From assembly GCA_907165065.1 (NCBI GenBank), contig OU015526.1:68781723-68845722 (forward strand): a stretch of DNA of 64,000 bases. Reading direction: 5' to 3'. The DNA is from Caprimulgus europaeus (lineage: Eukaryota > Chordata > Aves > Caprimulgiformes > Caprimulgidae). The position numbers and the translations under genes are program-made. Below the pieces are notes generated by a model, which was not told where the DNA came from, did not search any database, and was given only the letters and a program-made list of their open reading frames with translations. Shown in pieces: positions 1 to 8,620 of this stretch; the stretch's first letter is position 1; the number at the start of each line of letters is the position of its first letter.

Positions 1-3000
1 GAGAAGGCCAGGACTGAGTAGTCAGCCAAACAAATGACTCATGTCTTATTAATTCTAAAGCAGCTGAGATAAAGCTGCTATAGGATTTTGTATTAATTTG
101 TTTATAGTGTTCCTAGCCCAAAGTGTTTTGCTGAGCACTGACATGTTGGGTAACTTGTGTTGTAGGGCATGTATTAGTTTATTATAGCTCTGCTAATTAT
201 AAGTGCAAGAGGTCTATAAAGCTGTAAAATTACTTCTTCTGCCAGGTGAGGATTGTTTTCCAGAGCAGATGTTACAGTTTGTTATGATATTTAATATCTT
301 AAGGCTTCCAGAAGAGCATGCAAATCTGTAACTGTGGTCACCCCAAGCTTCTCTGTGAGAGCAGAAGAGACACAGCAAAATGAAGAAGTCAACCAGCCCA
401 CCTTGATCCATGTGGGCTGCGGGCAGGAAGTTTAATGCATTTCCTTGGTGTTTTCCTGTTCTCCATTTTATCCCATTATTCTCAGCCTTATTTCTCATTG
501 CTTCTTGAAATTTAATCCTTACACATAGAAGTAGTTAATCCCAATAGGCATCTGAAAGGTGAAGCATTATATGCCAACATATGGTGTCAAACCTTGAAGG
601 TATAAGTTGGGAGCATGATTCTGTCCTTCCTCAGGAGGCAAGCGGCACAAGAAATCCTTTCTTTGTGTTGTGCTGGGAACAAAATGTGACTTTTATGTTT
701 AAATTCTAGTGCCCAAGGCTAAACTTCTAGGACTGACAGTTGCTATAGATGTAGTGTTGTTTGTGGAGTGATCAGACTTGTTCTGGAAACTGCTGACATG
801 GATCCTCTAGCTCAATAGTTTCTGAAGTTAATTTTCTCCGTAAAGTGTCAACATAACTGCTAGAGCCATCAAGTAACTTTCAAAGAGATTTTAATGTGCA
901 ATGAATTCCTCAAGTAAATACCGTATAGATTTTTACATGATGCATCCAAAACATATTCCCTGAAAATAGACACACTTTAACTAAAGGAAGCAAATACAGA
1001 GAATGGACTTTTTGTTTGGCAGTTATTAATAACTTAAAAACTCAAGTACTTCTTAAAAAAGAAAATCACATGCTGCCCTAATGAATATCCTCAAGTGAAG
1101 TCCGTCTTAATAACTGTTGTTCCTACCTCCATTAACACCTAAAGCAGATAGAAATGAAGCTCATAAGTGCTGGAGAGAGAAGATCAGCAAAATCTTTCCT
1201 ATTGAAGTCACCAGTTAAAAATGTTTCTCTTTTAAAGCACATCCAAGTATAATGACAATCTCTTTCTCAACAGGTTAAGTAATCTTTTTTCATTTAAAAA
1301 CTTTATTTAATTGTGTACTGTTAGAGGGTGATCTGCTGTTTTCCAGTGTTTGTTTACAGGACTTTTATTGCAGGAAAATTTAATTTTTTTTTTTTTGGGT
1401 AGGATTTTTCTACTATTATTATTTTTATTCACTTCCAGAAAATTTTAAATGTGAGGTCTTGTAAGCTAACCTGTATTTTCACAAAGTGTTGTGTAGGATT
1501 GCAGACCTCTGTTTTAGAAGTGATATATAATGATCTATAGCTGTGAAGTTAACAAGCTGTCAAGCATTAGGCATTTTAAAAAAATTGAAACTGTTGTTTA
1601 TCCTTAACTCTCCAGAGATACTGAAATATCAGCTTTGCACCAGTTTTTTAAAAGTCTAATTCTACAGTGCAAGAGGCATTTATTTGCATTTTCTTACATA
1701 TTTTTTAGCATTATGAATAATATCTTTTTTCTAGATGTGTAAAATATAATTGAACCTCGAATATGTGCCTTAAAACATTCTGACAGCAAGTAGTCATTAT
1801 AAATAGTGCATTAGTGGGCCTCACTTGAAACTGAATTAGGATCGAATTGTTTATACTCCACAAATAGGAATAAGATACTATTTCCTGATAGAAAGGAGCA
1901 TTTCTTGTGAAGGTGGCTTTGCCAGCAGAGCTATCTGGGAAGCAGAACTTACTGTCCTGAGCACAGCACTCTGCTGCTCCCGGGTCCCAGATGAATTTTG
2001 CTGTGTGGGTCTCTGCTGATGTCTGTCTGTATACCAGTTTGGTCATCACTGGCTCAGGGATCTCCACCTAGCCCTCCACTGGACAGGAGGAGTTTGCCCT
2101 TTGCCTCTTTGGCTGGGGTTAATTTGCTTAAATGTAGACCTCTGTAGTGTGTCTCCATCTGAGAAAACCTCTAGACTTCATTTGCAGTCAGTGGAAAAAA
2201 AGATGAGTGTCTGGGGCACGACTGATCTCATTCTGAAGATGGATATATGAAACAGGTAAGATGACCCTGGACCTAAAAATGACTTTTTCTCTGGAGTCTA
2301 TTAACAGAGCCTATGGTGCAATCTACAGTTGAATGTTATGAAGCCTACCTTATATGATCTTTCAAAGCTTAGTCATCTAAACCTAAATGTTGGCAGCTCA
2401 AGACATGTTTTGGGGAAATTCAGAATGCTCATAAACCCAGGAGGAGCAGCATCCTGAAGAGCAGAAAGCTGTGAATATGAATATTCACATACTGGAGGAC
2501 AAGATTTACTTGAAAATGTTGTCCTTTCTCAGTTTACCAGCTTGTAAAGTATAACAACACTGCTTTTTAATTGCAAATGATACTGTGCTCTCCATAAGGT
2601 AAACCAGGCCCACAGCCACTGTCATATAAGAAATAGATATTAATTACTGCAAGAGCTATTTCTGATTGTAGTCTTATTCTGTAAAAATAATATTTGATAC
2701 CTCTTTCCCTTCACTTTATTTAAAAGTATGTGTATGGAATGGGACATAAATAGCTCCACCTAAAGAAAAAGGCTGAGGGGTACTCTGTTTCAGGATGTGT
2801 CTGTGGAATAGGGTTTGCACCTCTGTGATATTTATGTTATTCTGCAACTCTTGTGTATTGACCTGTTGCCTCTGGGCAATGTTAAAAATGCTGAATTGCC
2901 TTTTAGATGCAGAACAGCAGTAGTGTCTCAAATACAAGCTAAAAGCATATCACAGATAAATCCTCTACTGTTCTCTGTTAACAGAAGCAGTCTGAAGCCC

Positions 3001-4249
3001 TTCATCCAATTTAAGTTATACCTGTAATAGAAGTTCTCAGTTTAGCCATTGGAATCTAAATCACACAGGATGAAAGCACGATAAAATGGTGAACTAATAT
3101 AGCTGCTTGGGACTGCAAGGAGGAAAAATTAATAAGAGACCATGGGATCAAGGTTGACTAGCTGTGATTGAAAATTAGAAGTGTTGAGCACTGTGTGATT
3201 TATTTGGTGTAAATGGAATGAAAGCAATTTTGAAAGCTTAACAAATCTGTCTCCCTGTTGCTTTTTGTAATTCAAAGCAAGTGTCTTTGGTAATTTCTAC
3301 CAGAGTCTCCTGAAACCCTGATAGTTAGGGAGAATAATTCTGTTTGTTTTCTAAATTCTATTCTCTCTTTCTTCTTATTCCTTCTGAACATGGAAGTCAG
3401 TGTTAATTTTGGAGAGGAAATGCAATTTGAATGTTATAAGGAGTGGCAGCTAGGTAAGTTGCAGAAGAATTTTGCAGCGTGCCCTGGAGTCACAGATCCC
3501 CTTTTGAGATGCCTGGGGGAATGTGCCACAGCTTCTGGCTGGTCCAGGTGCCTTGATTTCCTTTTGGTGGAGTTGGGATGCAGTTGGACCATGGGCAGGG
3601 AAGCTGCAATTTGATTCTTTCAGTTATGCCGTGTTCTGAAGTGCTTTGCAATGCCATCTGTCCTAGTCTTGTCCATTTGATACATAAATTTGAGAATTAA
3701 ATATACTCTATCTCAAGGGCAATCTAACTTCATCTGCTTAAATGCTGCCTGCCTTTTTGGTATATTGTATTACACAAGAATACCGATCATCTTTGAAGAT
3801 AAAATATTGAGTTATCCCTATACTGATGGACTGTAATGGATGATGCAGTATCAGGAGTAGCACTGCTATGAGGAATGTTTGTACAAGCTTAGAGTTTGCA
3901 GGCAGTGAAAGACAGATAAAAATGCTTCAGGTACTTAAGTGTAGTAGACACCTAAACCTGCTGATATAACCTTTGTATGGTTGCCAGGTGTGATACAGAT
4001 TCTATGGGATACCCTTGCCCAGGTGGAACATCAGCTGAGGCAGGAAGATACCCGAGACCATTGTAAGTGGACCGGACACCAGTGTGTAGGCACGTTATTT
4101 CCTCTTAAACTGGTGAGAATTTAACAGTGACCTCCTGGCCTTCTGCTTTATTAAGCTCCTTAATATGACAGGTTCTGGTCTCCCCTTCCCTTCCTGCCAG
4201 AGTAGTACTGTATGTCTGCTGGCACTTGCTTTAAAAAGTAAGCAAGGCC
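1..4249. other. Intergenic DNA, no gene recognised
   Basis: This is AT-rich vertebrate-type sequence. The longest open frames are about 120 codons or less, start mostly at non-ATG codons or have no recognisable family, and are not flanked by convincing splice sites. A short T-run lies near 1384-1396. I see no host exon, RNA gene or clear repeat boundary before the CR1 element that starts near 4250. Confidence 0.6.
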
Positions 4250-4662
4250 AAACTTGGGGATAATGCATCTGGGCAGGAACAACCCCAGGCTCCAGTATAA
4301 GTTGGGGAATGATCTACTAGAGAGCAGTGTAGGGAAAGGGATCTGGGAGTCCTGGTGGACAGCAGGATGACCATGAACCAGCACTGTGCCCTTGTGGCCA
4401 GGAAGGCCAATGGCATCCTGTGGTGCATTAATAGGAGTGTGGTTAGTAGATCGAGAGAGGTTCTCCTCCCCCTCTACTCTGCCCTGGTGAGGCCACATCT
4501 GGAATATTGTGTCCAGTTCTGGACCCCACAGTTCAAGAAGGACAGGGAACTGCTTGAGAGAGTCCAGCACAGAGCCACCAAGACGATGAAGGGAGTGGAG
4601 CATCTCCCTTATAAGAAAAGGCTGAGGGAGCCTCTTGAGCTTGGAGGAGACTGAGGGGTGAC
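4250..4662 (+). mobile_element. CR1 LINE fragment, left part, split by the ERV
   Basis: This is the 3' part of a 5'-truncated chicken-repeat-1 (CR1) non-LTR retrotransposon. It shows phrases typical of the reverse-transcriptase 3' region, such as AAAGGGATCTGGGAGTCCTGG, GAAGGCCAATGGCATCCTG and TACTCTGCCCTGGTGAGGCC. Conceptual translation gives an RT-like stretch ([14 protein letters not shown], about codons 43-56 of the + frame opening at 4355). The element stops abruptly at GGTGAC (4657-4662), where the ERV was inserted, and continues at 8973. Its left edge is approximate. Confidence 0.9.
4657..4662 (+). repeat. Left target-site duplication of the ERV (GGTGAC)
   Basis: The six bases GGTGAC lie directly outside the TG end of the left LTR and recur directly outside the CA end of the right LTR (8973-8978). 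A perfect 6-bp duplication is typical of alpha- and betaretroviral integrase. It shows that both outer ends of this provirus come from one integration event. Confidence 0.95.
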
Positions 4663-5014
4663 TGTTGCGACGGGGGGAAAGAATCCGGACGCTCAATATG
4701 AGAATCATCAGACTTCCCCATTTATTGATCACACACATGTCTCTTATATACAATCCGTTAACCAAGCCCACATACGTTCTTATAAATCCACACTGATTGG
4801 CTTATTAATTCTCCTGAGAACTTTCTCCTCGTTACAACAGGTGGTGTTTGTTCAGTTGAACTTCAAAGGGCAAAAACAGGATACTCCCTTTTTTCCCAGC
4901 TTGATTAGAATTGTTTTGTCTAAAGTTCTCAAGGAGAAGAGGCCTACTGAAGATCTCTGCTAATTCTCTCTGATTTATGCCAAGGGGCCTAAGCCATTTC
5001 AATGATTTACAACA
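4663..5014 (-). repeat. 3' LTR of the ERV (left on the + strand)
   Basis: This 352-bp LTR begins TGTTGCGACG and ends TTTACAACA on the + strand, so it has TG...CA ends. I found no base that differs from the other copy at 8621-8972. On the minus strand it has a TATATAAG box (about 4750-4743) and an AATAAA signal (4726-4721). The close spacing of the two implies a very short R region with the poly(A) signal in U3 or at the start of R. Confidence 0.95.
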
Positions 5015-5017
5015 ATT

Positions 5018-5028
5018 CCCCCTTTTTT
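5018..5028 (-). other. Polypurine tract
   Basis: On the minus strand the run AAAAAAGGGGG ends three bases (AAT) before the 3' LTR. This is the usual position of the retroviral polypurine tract that primes plus-strand DNA synthesis. It overlaps the last codons of the env remnant, as in many class II retroviruses. Confidence 0.9.
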
Positions 5029-5245
5029 ATTATTTTGAACTAAAAAGATATTCTGGGTAAGTTGTTCCACTTGCTTGGTTATACAGGAAAATAACATATG
5101 TGCTACAATGTAAAGCAAGATTATAATACTAAACCATCTAAGGCCTTGTACTAGCAAAACAAAAAAAATCAATGGTGGCTCTATTTTGCAAAAGTGCGTG
5201 CCTCAAACTATCTACATCTTAAGCTAATTCACTAATTACTTTTGC
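5018..5245 (-). pseudogene. Broken env TM (transmembrane subunit) remnant
   Basis: Two pieces of a retroviral envelope TM protein can be read on the minus strand in different frames. The first, 5191-5168, encodes LQNRATID, the conserved heptad-repeat/immunosuppressive-domain motif of many retroviral TM proteins. It is preceded by DVDSLRHAL and, just before that, an in-frame TAA. The second, about 5168-5018, reads a hydrophobic membrane-span-like segment starting WFSIII (Trp codon at 5136-5134), then a polar tail with LVQNNKKGG that runs into the PPT. The disulphide loop and stem that should separate these pieces are missing and the frame changes between them, so no envelope can be made. SU is absent. 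The assignment rests on motif recognition only. Confidence 0.6.
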
Positions 5246-5278
5246 GGTTAAATTGGACTAATTATTATAATACTTGGG

Positions 5279-5280
<2 letters not shown>

Positions 5281-5313
<33 letters not shown>
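5281..5313. repeat. T33 tract (A33 on the ERV coding strand)
   Basis: This is a pure run of 33 T on the + strand, lying inside the provirus between the end of the integrase remnant and the env TM remnant. On the viral RNA strand it is a 33-base A tract about 270 bases before the 3' LTR. No A run of this length is expected in a retroviral coding region. Confidence 0.97.
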
Positions 5314-5315
<2 letters not shown>

Positions 5316-5414
5316 TTTCCACCCAAATTTTCTAAAACAGGCCTATTTTGTCCTGCTCCAATCAGCCTTTGATACTGACCATACCACAGGCAAAAAGCCG
5401 TTGTCATGGCCGTA

Positions 5415-5985
5415 TCAGGTAACTCCGGATTCAGGCTTCTTCAGAGCTGGTTTTACCCACCGACTGGGTATCCACTGCGAACCTGTGGGTGTAAGCACAC
5501 AGACATAGCCTCGACCAAAATACAATACTTCAGCAGGGCCATGCCAGGCTCCTGTAGCTGAGTCCTTGAACATAACATAGCTCCCTGTTCCTTTGGTAGT
5601 AGAAGGGGCTCTCTCCCTATGTTTAATTATAGGGGGTTCCTTTTCTTCCCCAAACACACATAAATAATTCAATACAAAAAGAGCCTTCATAACTCTCTCT
5701 TTGGGGTCCACAATGTCCTTAAATTTATCTAGATACTTTTTTATGGTCCCATTCGCTCGTTCCACAATGGCCTGGCCTGTTGGAGAATGTGGGATTCCGG
5801 TGACATGGGCAACATTCCAGGTTTGGAGGAATGTTCGTAAAGCTTTGCTGCTGTAAGCAGGTCCGTTGTCCGTCTTAATCGTGCCGGGAACTCCCATGAC
5901 TGCAAAGCAACTGGTAAGATGCCGACGCACATCTCAAGTCTTCTCACCAGGTTGAGGCGTTGCCCATATAAGGTGAAAAGGGTTT
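5415..5985 (-). pseudogene. pol remnant: C-terminal half of integrase
   Basis: From about 5985 to 5415 the minus strand encodes the middle and C-terminal part of a retroviral integrase. Catalytic-core landmarks are visible: KTDNGPAY (second acidic residue, near 5870) and GQAIVERANGTIKKYL (the catalytic Glu, about 5780-5735). The C-terminal DNA-binding domain follows, with GPAEVLYFGRGYVCV and WIPSRWVKPA, and a TGA ends the frame. The zinc-binding N-terminal domain and first catalytic Asp are missing. An in-frame TGA at 5936-5934 interrupts the segment, and the open part downstream has no ATG start. It is joined directly to dUTPase sequence near 5973-5986 in a different frame. It cannot encode an active enzyme. 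Confidence 0.9.
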
Positions 5986-6228
5986 GCAACATAATTTGTA
6001 TTTCTCCGGTGAAATCTGCATCAATTAGTCCAGTGAGCACTTGTAGTCCTTTCATAGAGGCTGAGGAACGGCCTATAAGCAATGCTCCAACAGCTTTACC
6101 GTTTATCACAATAGGTCCTTTAACTCCAGTGGGAACTCGCTGTGGTCGGTTATCAATGAGGGTAATGTCTATTGCGGTTGCCAAGTCCATCCCGAGGCTC
6201 CTTCGGGTTGCTGGTAGGAGAGGAAAGG
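5986..6228 (-). pseudogene. pro-frame remnant: truncated dUTPase domain
   Basis: This frame lies -1 relative to gag and overlaps gag's 3' end, as in betaretroviral gag-pro. From the ATG at 6190 it reads MDLATAIDITLID, then TGVKGP, GRSSASMKGL and GLIDADFTGEIQIM. These match dUTPase motifs 1 to 3 in order: the MDLA start, the GRSS...KGL phosphate-binding motif and the GxIDxDxxGEI motif. dUTPases hydrolyse dUTP and are fused ahead of protease in this retrovirus class. The homology stops near 5986, before the remaining dUTPase motifs. The frame then runs through integrase DNA out of frame to 5741, giving a meaningless tail. Protease is absent. Any product would be a Gag-frameshift protein with a partial dUTPase. 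Confidence 0.85.
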
Positions 6229-8400
6229 GTTGTTTGTTGGTACTGTCGCTGTGCCGCTGGTGGGTTCCTGATTCGCTGAAAATACTGTCGCTCTTGGGGT
6301 CGTCGCAGGGCGGGCTTTTCCGCTCGGCTTCCCGTTTCCCGATCGTGATCTTTTACACGCTGCGCTGGCATGGGTGTCGGACCGGCAGTGTTGGCACCAT
6401 ACTGCTCCGGAGTTGCATGCTCTTCGTATATGACCAGAGACACCACATCGAAAGCATCGTAGACGAATATTGCGGCGTGTGGTGCCGCCCTTTTGGTATT
6501 GCAAAGGTGCAAGAGCAGCAAGGACTTGATTTTGAGATGCTTCTGCTTGTCTTATAAGTCCCTCACCTAGGTCTTTTATAGCATTCACTAACATAGCTTG
6601 AGGTCCTACAGGGATTTGTGACATTCTTTCTAAAGCTTCCTCAATTGTCCATGTCCCAGGCAGTGTAACTAATATGCCTCGTGTGATGGGGTTACAGTTT
6701 TGGATGGCGCACTGTTTTAGTAAAGCACCATGCAAATATTCTGGAACCCCACAGGCAATAATGGCACCAGCTACTCGATCAATAAAAGTGCCAAACGGTT
6801 CTTCCATTCCCTGCTTAATTCCCATATATGATGGAATACCTCCTGGCTCCCTTATCTGATCGAGAGCACGACGTGCCAATCTCATAGATTCTCGTACTTT
6901 ATCTGGTCCCAACAACGCTTGTGCCTCTATCCTTATGTATGGTCCTATCCCCATGAGTTCTTCTAATGTTACTCCATGCAGTGGGTCTCCTGCTACCCGC
7001 TGCATTGCCACAGATTGCTGACAGAGTGCTTGCCAATGTGCCCCAAATAGTATTTGCTGGTGCTGTGTTAATATAAGTTTTGTAATGCTCCGAATATCAC
7101 TCGGAAGTAATAAGGTAGATCCCCACAAAAAATCTAACATTTGACGAGTGGGTTCTCCTTTTATGCCTGATTCATTAACAGTAGCATGCAGTTGGGTCAA
7201 TAGTTTCCAATCGAGAGTCTTAAGTGTAACATTTATTTGGCCCTGTGGATCGGGACCAGAATATTCTACCGGAAATGCATGGGCAAGTTCTCTGGCAGTG
7301 TCTATATCCCCCTCAGCAATAACGTGCTTTGCAATCTCCTTCCAAAATTCTTTCCGTTCCTGAGCTATCCTTTGTTCTTCCCCAAAAAAAGGATTAGTAT
7401 TTGCTTGGGGTGCTGATGGAATATATTCCGGCTTAGGAGCCGGTGGCCACCATTCAGGGGAACGAGCTGTCGGCAGGACCGGCGCCTGCGCATTTGGAAT
7501 TTCGGAAGGAGGGGGGGAAGCAGCAAGGGGAGGGGTAAGGGGGGGTGCAAGGGGAACGGCAAGGGGAGGGGCAGGGGGAGAGGCAGGGGGTGCGGCAGGG
7601 GGGGGGGCAAGGGGAGGGGCAAGGGGCACGGCCGGGGCCGCCGCGGGAGGGGGAGCTGCCGCGGGAGGGGGAGCCGCCGCCGAAGCGCCAAGGGGAGGGC
7701 CCGGGGGCACGGCCGGGGCCGCCGCCGCCGCCGCCGCGAGGGGCTCGGCCGCCGCCGGGAACGCAGCGCGGCCCGGCTCGACCCCTTTTTCCGGGGGAAG
7801 AGAAGCGGGGGGAAAAACGGCAGGGCGTCTCGGCTCAGTCCCTTTCCCCGGGGAGGGGCGGGGGGAAACGCAGCGGGGGGGGAAGCGGCGGGGCGGCTCG
7901 ACTCGGTCCCCTTCCCCTCCCTTCCTCCCCTCGCACCGCGGCTCCCTCCTCGGCCGAGAAAACGCGGGGGGGGGAGAGGAGCGAGGGAAGGGGGGGGTGG
8001 ATGCCGGCCAGGTAGCTCCGCCAGTTAGTGCGCTCGTTAAGTCCCGTAGCCTCCTGGCTGGGGCCTTACGGCCGCCATCGCCGCGGGGGGAGGAAAGGGG
8101 GAAAAGCGGAAAACGCTGCGATGGGCGCTCGGCAGCCTTTTGATACGCTTCATAATGAGCTAAAGCATTAATCACCGCCCGCCATGGCTTCATTAATTTT
8201 CCAGCTACCTTATCAAAAATCTTATTCCCTAATGCTCGCCATTCTTTCCTCTCAACAACTTCATTAGGGTCAATAAAGCAACCTTTTGAGACCCCATATG
8301 CCAAAAGTTCAGGGAGTTTCTTTTTATAGTTAATCCCTGGAATGCTCCGCTTTTTTAAAAAGCATCTGAGCAAATAATACACCGCTTGTCTCTTTTCCAT
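6169..8400 (-). CDS. gag: Retroviral Gag polyprotein, intact 743-codon frame
   Basis: Gag is the structural polyprotein that assembles retroviral particles. The frame opens at an ATG about 200 bases after the primer binding site and has no internal stop. Residues 1-95 are a basic, helix-rich matrix-like region starting MEKRQAVYYL. Residues 100-315 are extremely Pro/Ala-rich and encoded by a very GC-rich stretch. A PSAP motif at 328-331 is a candidate TSG101-type late domain. Capsid follows from about 370, with the major homology region at about 529-543 (KQGMEEPFGTFIDRV). Nucleocapsid has two CX2CX4HX4C zinc knuckles at 649-662 and 669-682. The tail overlaps the dUTPase/pro frame. The N-terminal region lacks a Gly at position 2, so myristoylation is not predicted. 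An undamaged frame with identical LTRs fits a recent insertion that may still be expressed. Confidence 0.92.
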   Translation of the reverse strand: MEKRQAVYYLLRCFLKKRSIPGINYKKKLPELLAYGVSKGCFIDPNEVVERKEWRALGNKIFDKVAGKLMKPWRAVINALAHYEAYQKAAERPSQRFPLFPLSSPRGDGGRKAPARRLRDLTSALTGGATWPASTPPFPRSSPPPAFSRPRREPRCEGRKGGEGDRVEPPRRFPPRCVSPRPSPGKGTEPRRPAVFPPASLPPEKGVEPGRAAFPAAAEPLAAAAAAAPAVPPGPPLGASAAAPPPAAAPPPAAAPAVPLAPPLAPPPAAPPASPPAPPLAVPLAPPLTPPLAASPPPSEIPNAQAPVLPTARSPEWWPPAPKPEYIPSAPQANTNPFFGEEQRIAQERKEFWKEIAKHVIAEGDIDTARELAHAFPVEYSGPDPQGQINVTLKTLDWKLLTQLHATVNESGIKGEPTRQMLDFLWGSTLLLPSDIRSITKLILTQHQQILFGAHWQALCQQSVAMQRVAGDPLHGVTLEELMGIGPYIRIEAQALLGPDKVRESMRLARRALDQIREPGGIPSYMGIKQGMEEPFGTFIDRVAGAIIACGVPEYLHGALLKQCAIQNCNPITRGILVTLPGTWTIEEALERMSQIPVGPQAMLVNAIKDLGEGLIRQAEASQNQVLAALAPLQYQKGGTTRRNIRLRCFRCGVSGHIRRACNSGAVWCQHCRSDTHASAACKRSRSGNGKPSGKARPATTPRATVFSANQEPTSGTATVPTNNPFLSYQQPEGASGWTWQPQ
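6223..6229 (-). promoter_or_regulatory. Candidate -1 frameshift heptamer C CCU UUC
   Basis: On the minus strand, 14 codons before gag's stop, the heptamer CCCTTTC fits the X XXY YYZ pattern in the gag frame. Shifting back one base there enters the dUTPase frame, which stays open through the ATG at 6190. It is not one of the heptamers best studied in retroviruses, and no downstream pseudoknot was tested. Confidence 0.4.
7500..8110. repeat. GC-rich low-complexity block inside gag
   Basis: The + strand is dominated by GGGG-rich and GCC-repeat text, for example imperfect GGGGCAAGGGGAGGG-like units at 7530-7630 and a GCCGCC run near 7720-7735. It encodes the Pro/Ala-rich part of Gag on the minus strand. 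Its composition contrasts sharply with the AT-rich surroundings. A + strand open frame here (7545-8015) is a composition artefact. Confidence 0.85.
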
Positions 8401-8599
8401 ACCTATTTATCAGCTCTGCTGCAACCTTTGCAAGACCTCGGCGGTGCGTTCGGCAGGACCCCTCTATAGGTGGCTTCCTGGACTTTCGGAGGTATCAGCC
8501 TCTTAGTCTCCCTCGTTGCAGAAAGGGACCGATACGGATTTCCGTCGCGTCGTGGCCGCAAGATGCCTTCTATAAGGTCCGATCTTCGCCCTCTATAGG
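8401..8599 (-). other. ERV 5' leader between PBS and gag
   Basis: This stretch of about 200 bases lies between the primer binding site and the gag ATG. It should carry the packaging signal and, if present, the major splice donor, but neither can be assigned by eye. A short upstream reading frame is open through part of it and has no recognisable product. Confidence 0.6.
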
Positions 8600-8617
8600 G
8601 TCCCTGTTCGGGCGCCA
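8600..8617 (-). other. Primer binding site, tRNA-Lys(UUU) type
   Basis: On the minus strand, three bases (AAA) after the CA end of the 5' LTR, the 18 bases TGGCGCCCGAACAGGGAC occur. They are complementary to the 3' end of tRNA-Lys(UUU) and match the site known from lentiviruses and mouse mammary tumour virus. All 18 bases match. It would prime minus-strand DNA synthesis. Confidence 0.95.
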
Positions 8618-8620
8618 TTT

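Noticed and set aside
4160-4771. A 203-codon minus-strand open frame
   Set aside because: It runs across the boundary between the ERV LTR and antisense CR1, so it mixes two unrelated repeats. The same N-terminal residues recur in a frame at 8403-8729 because both begin in the LTR copies.
5281-5313. T33 tract as the tail of a processed pseudogene inserted in the ERV
   Set aside because: There is no target duplication around it and no host coding sequence next to it. The capture idea is kept only as a hypothesis.
7545-8015. A 156-codon + strand open frame rich in Gly, Arg and Pro
   Set aside because: It is the antisense of the GC-rich Pro/Ala block of Gag. Its composition follows from that block and it has no family features.
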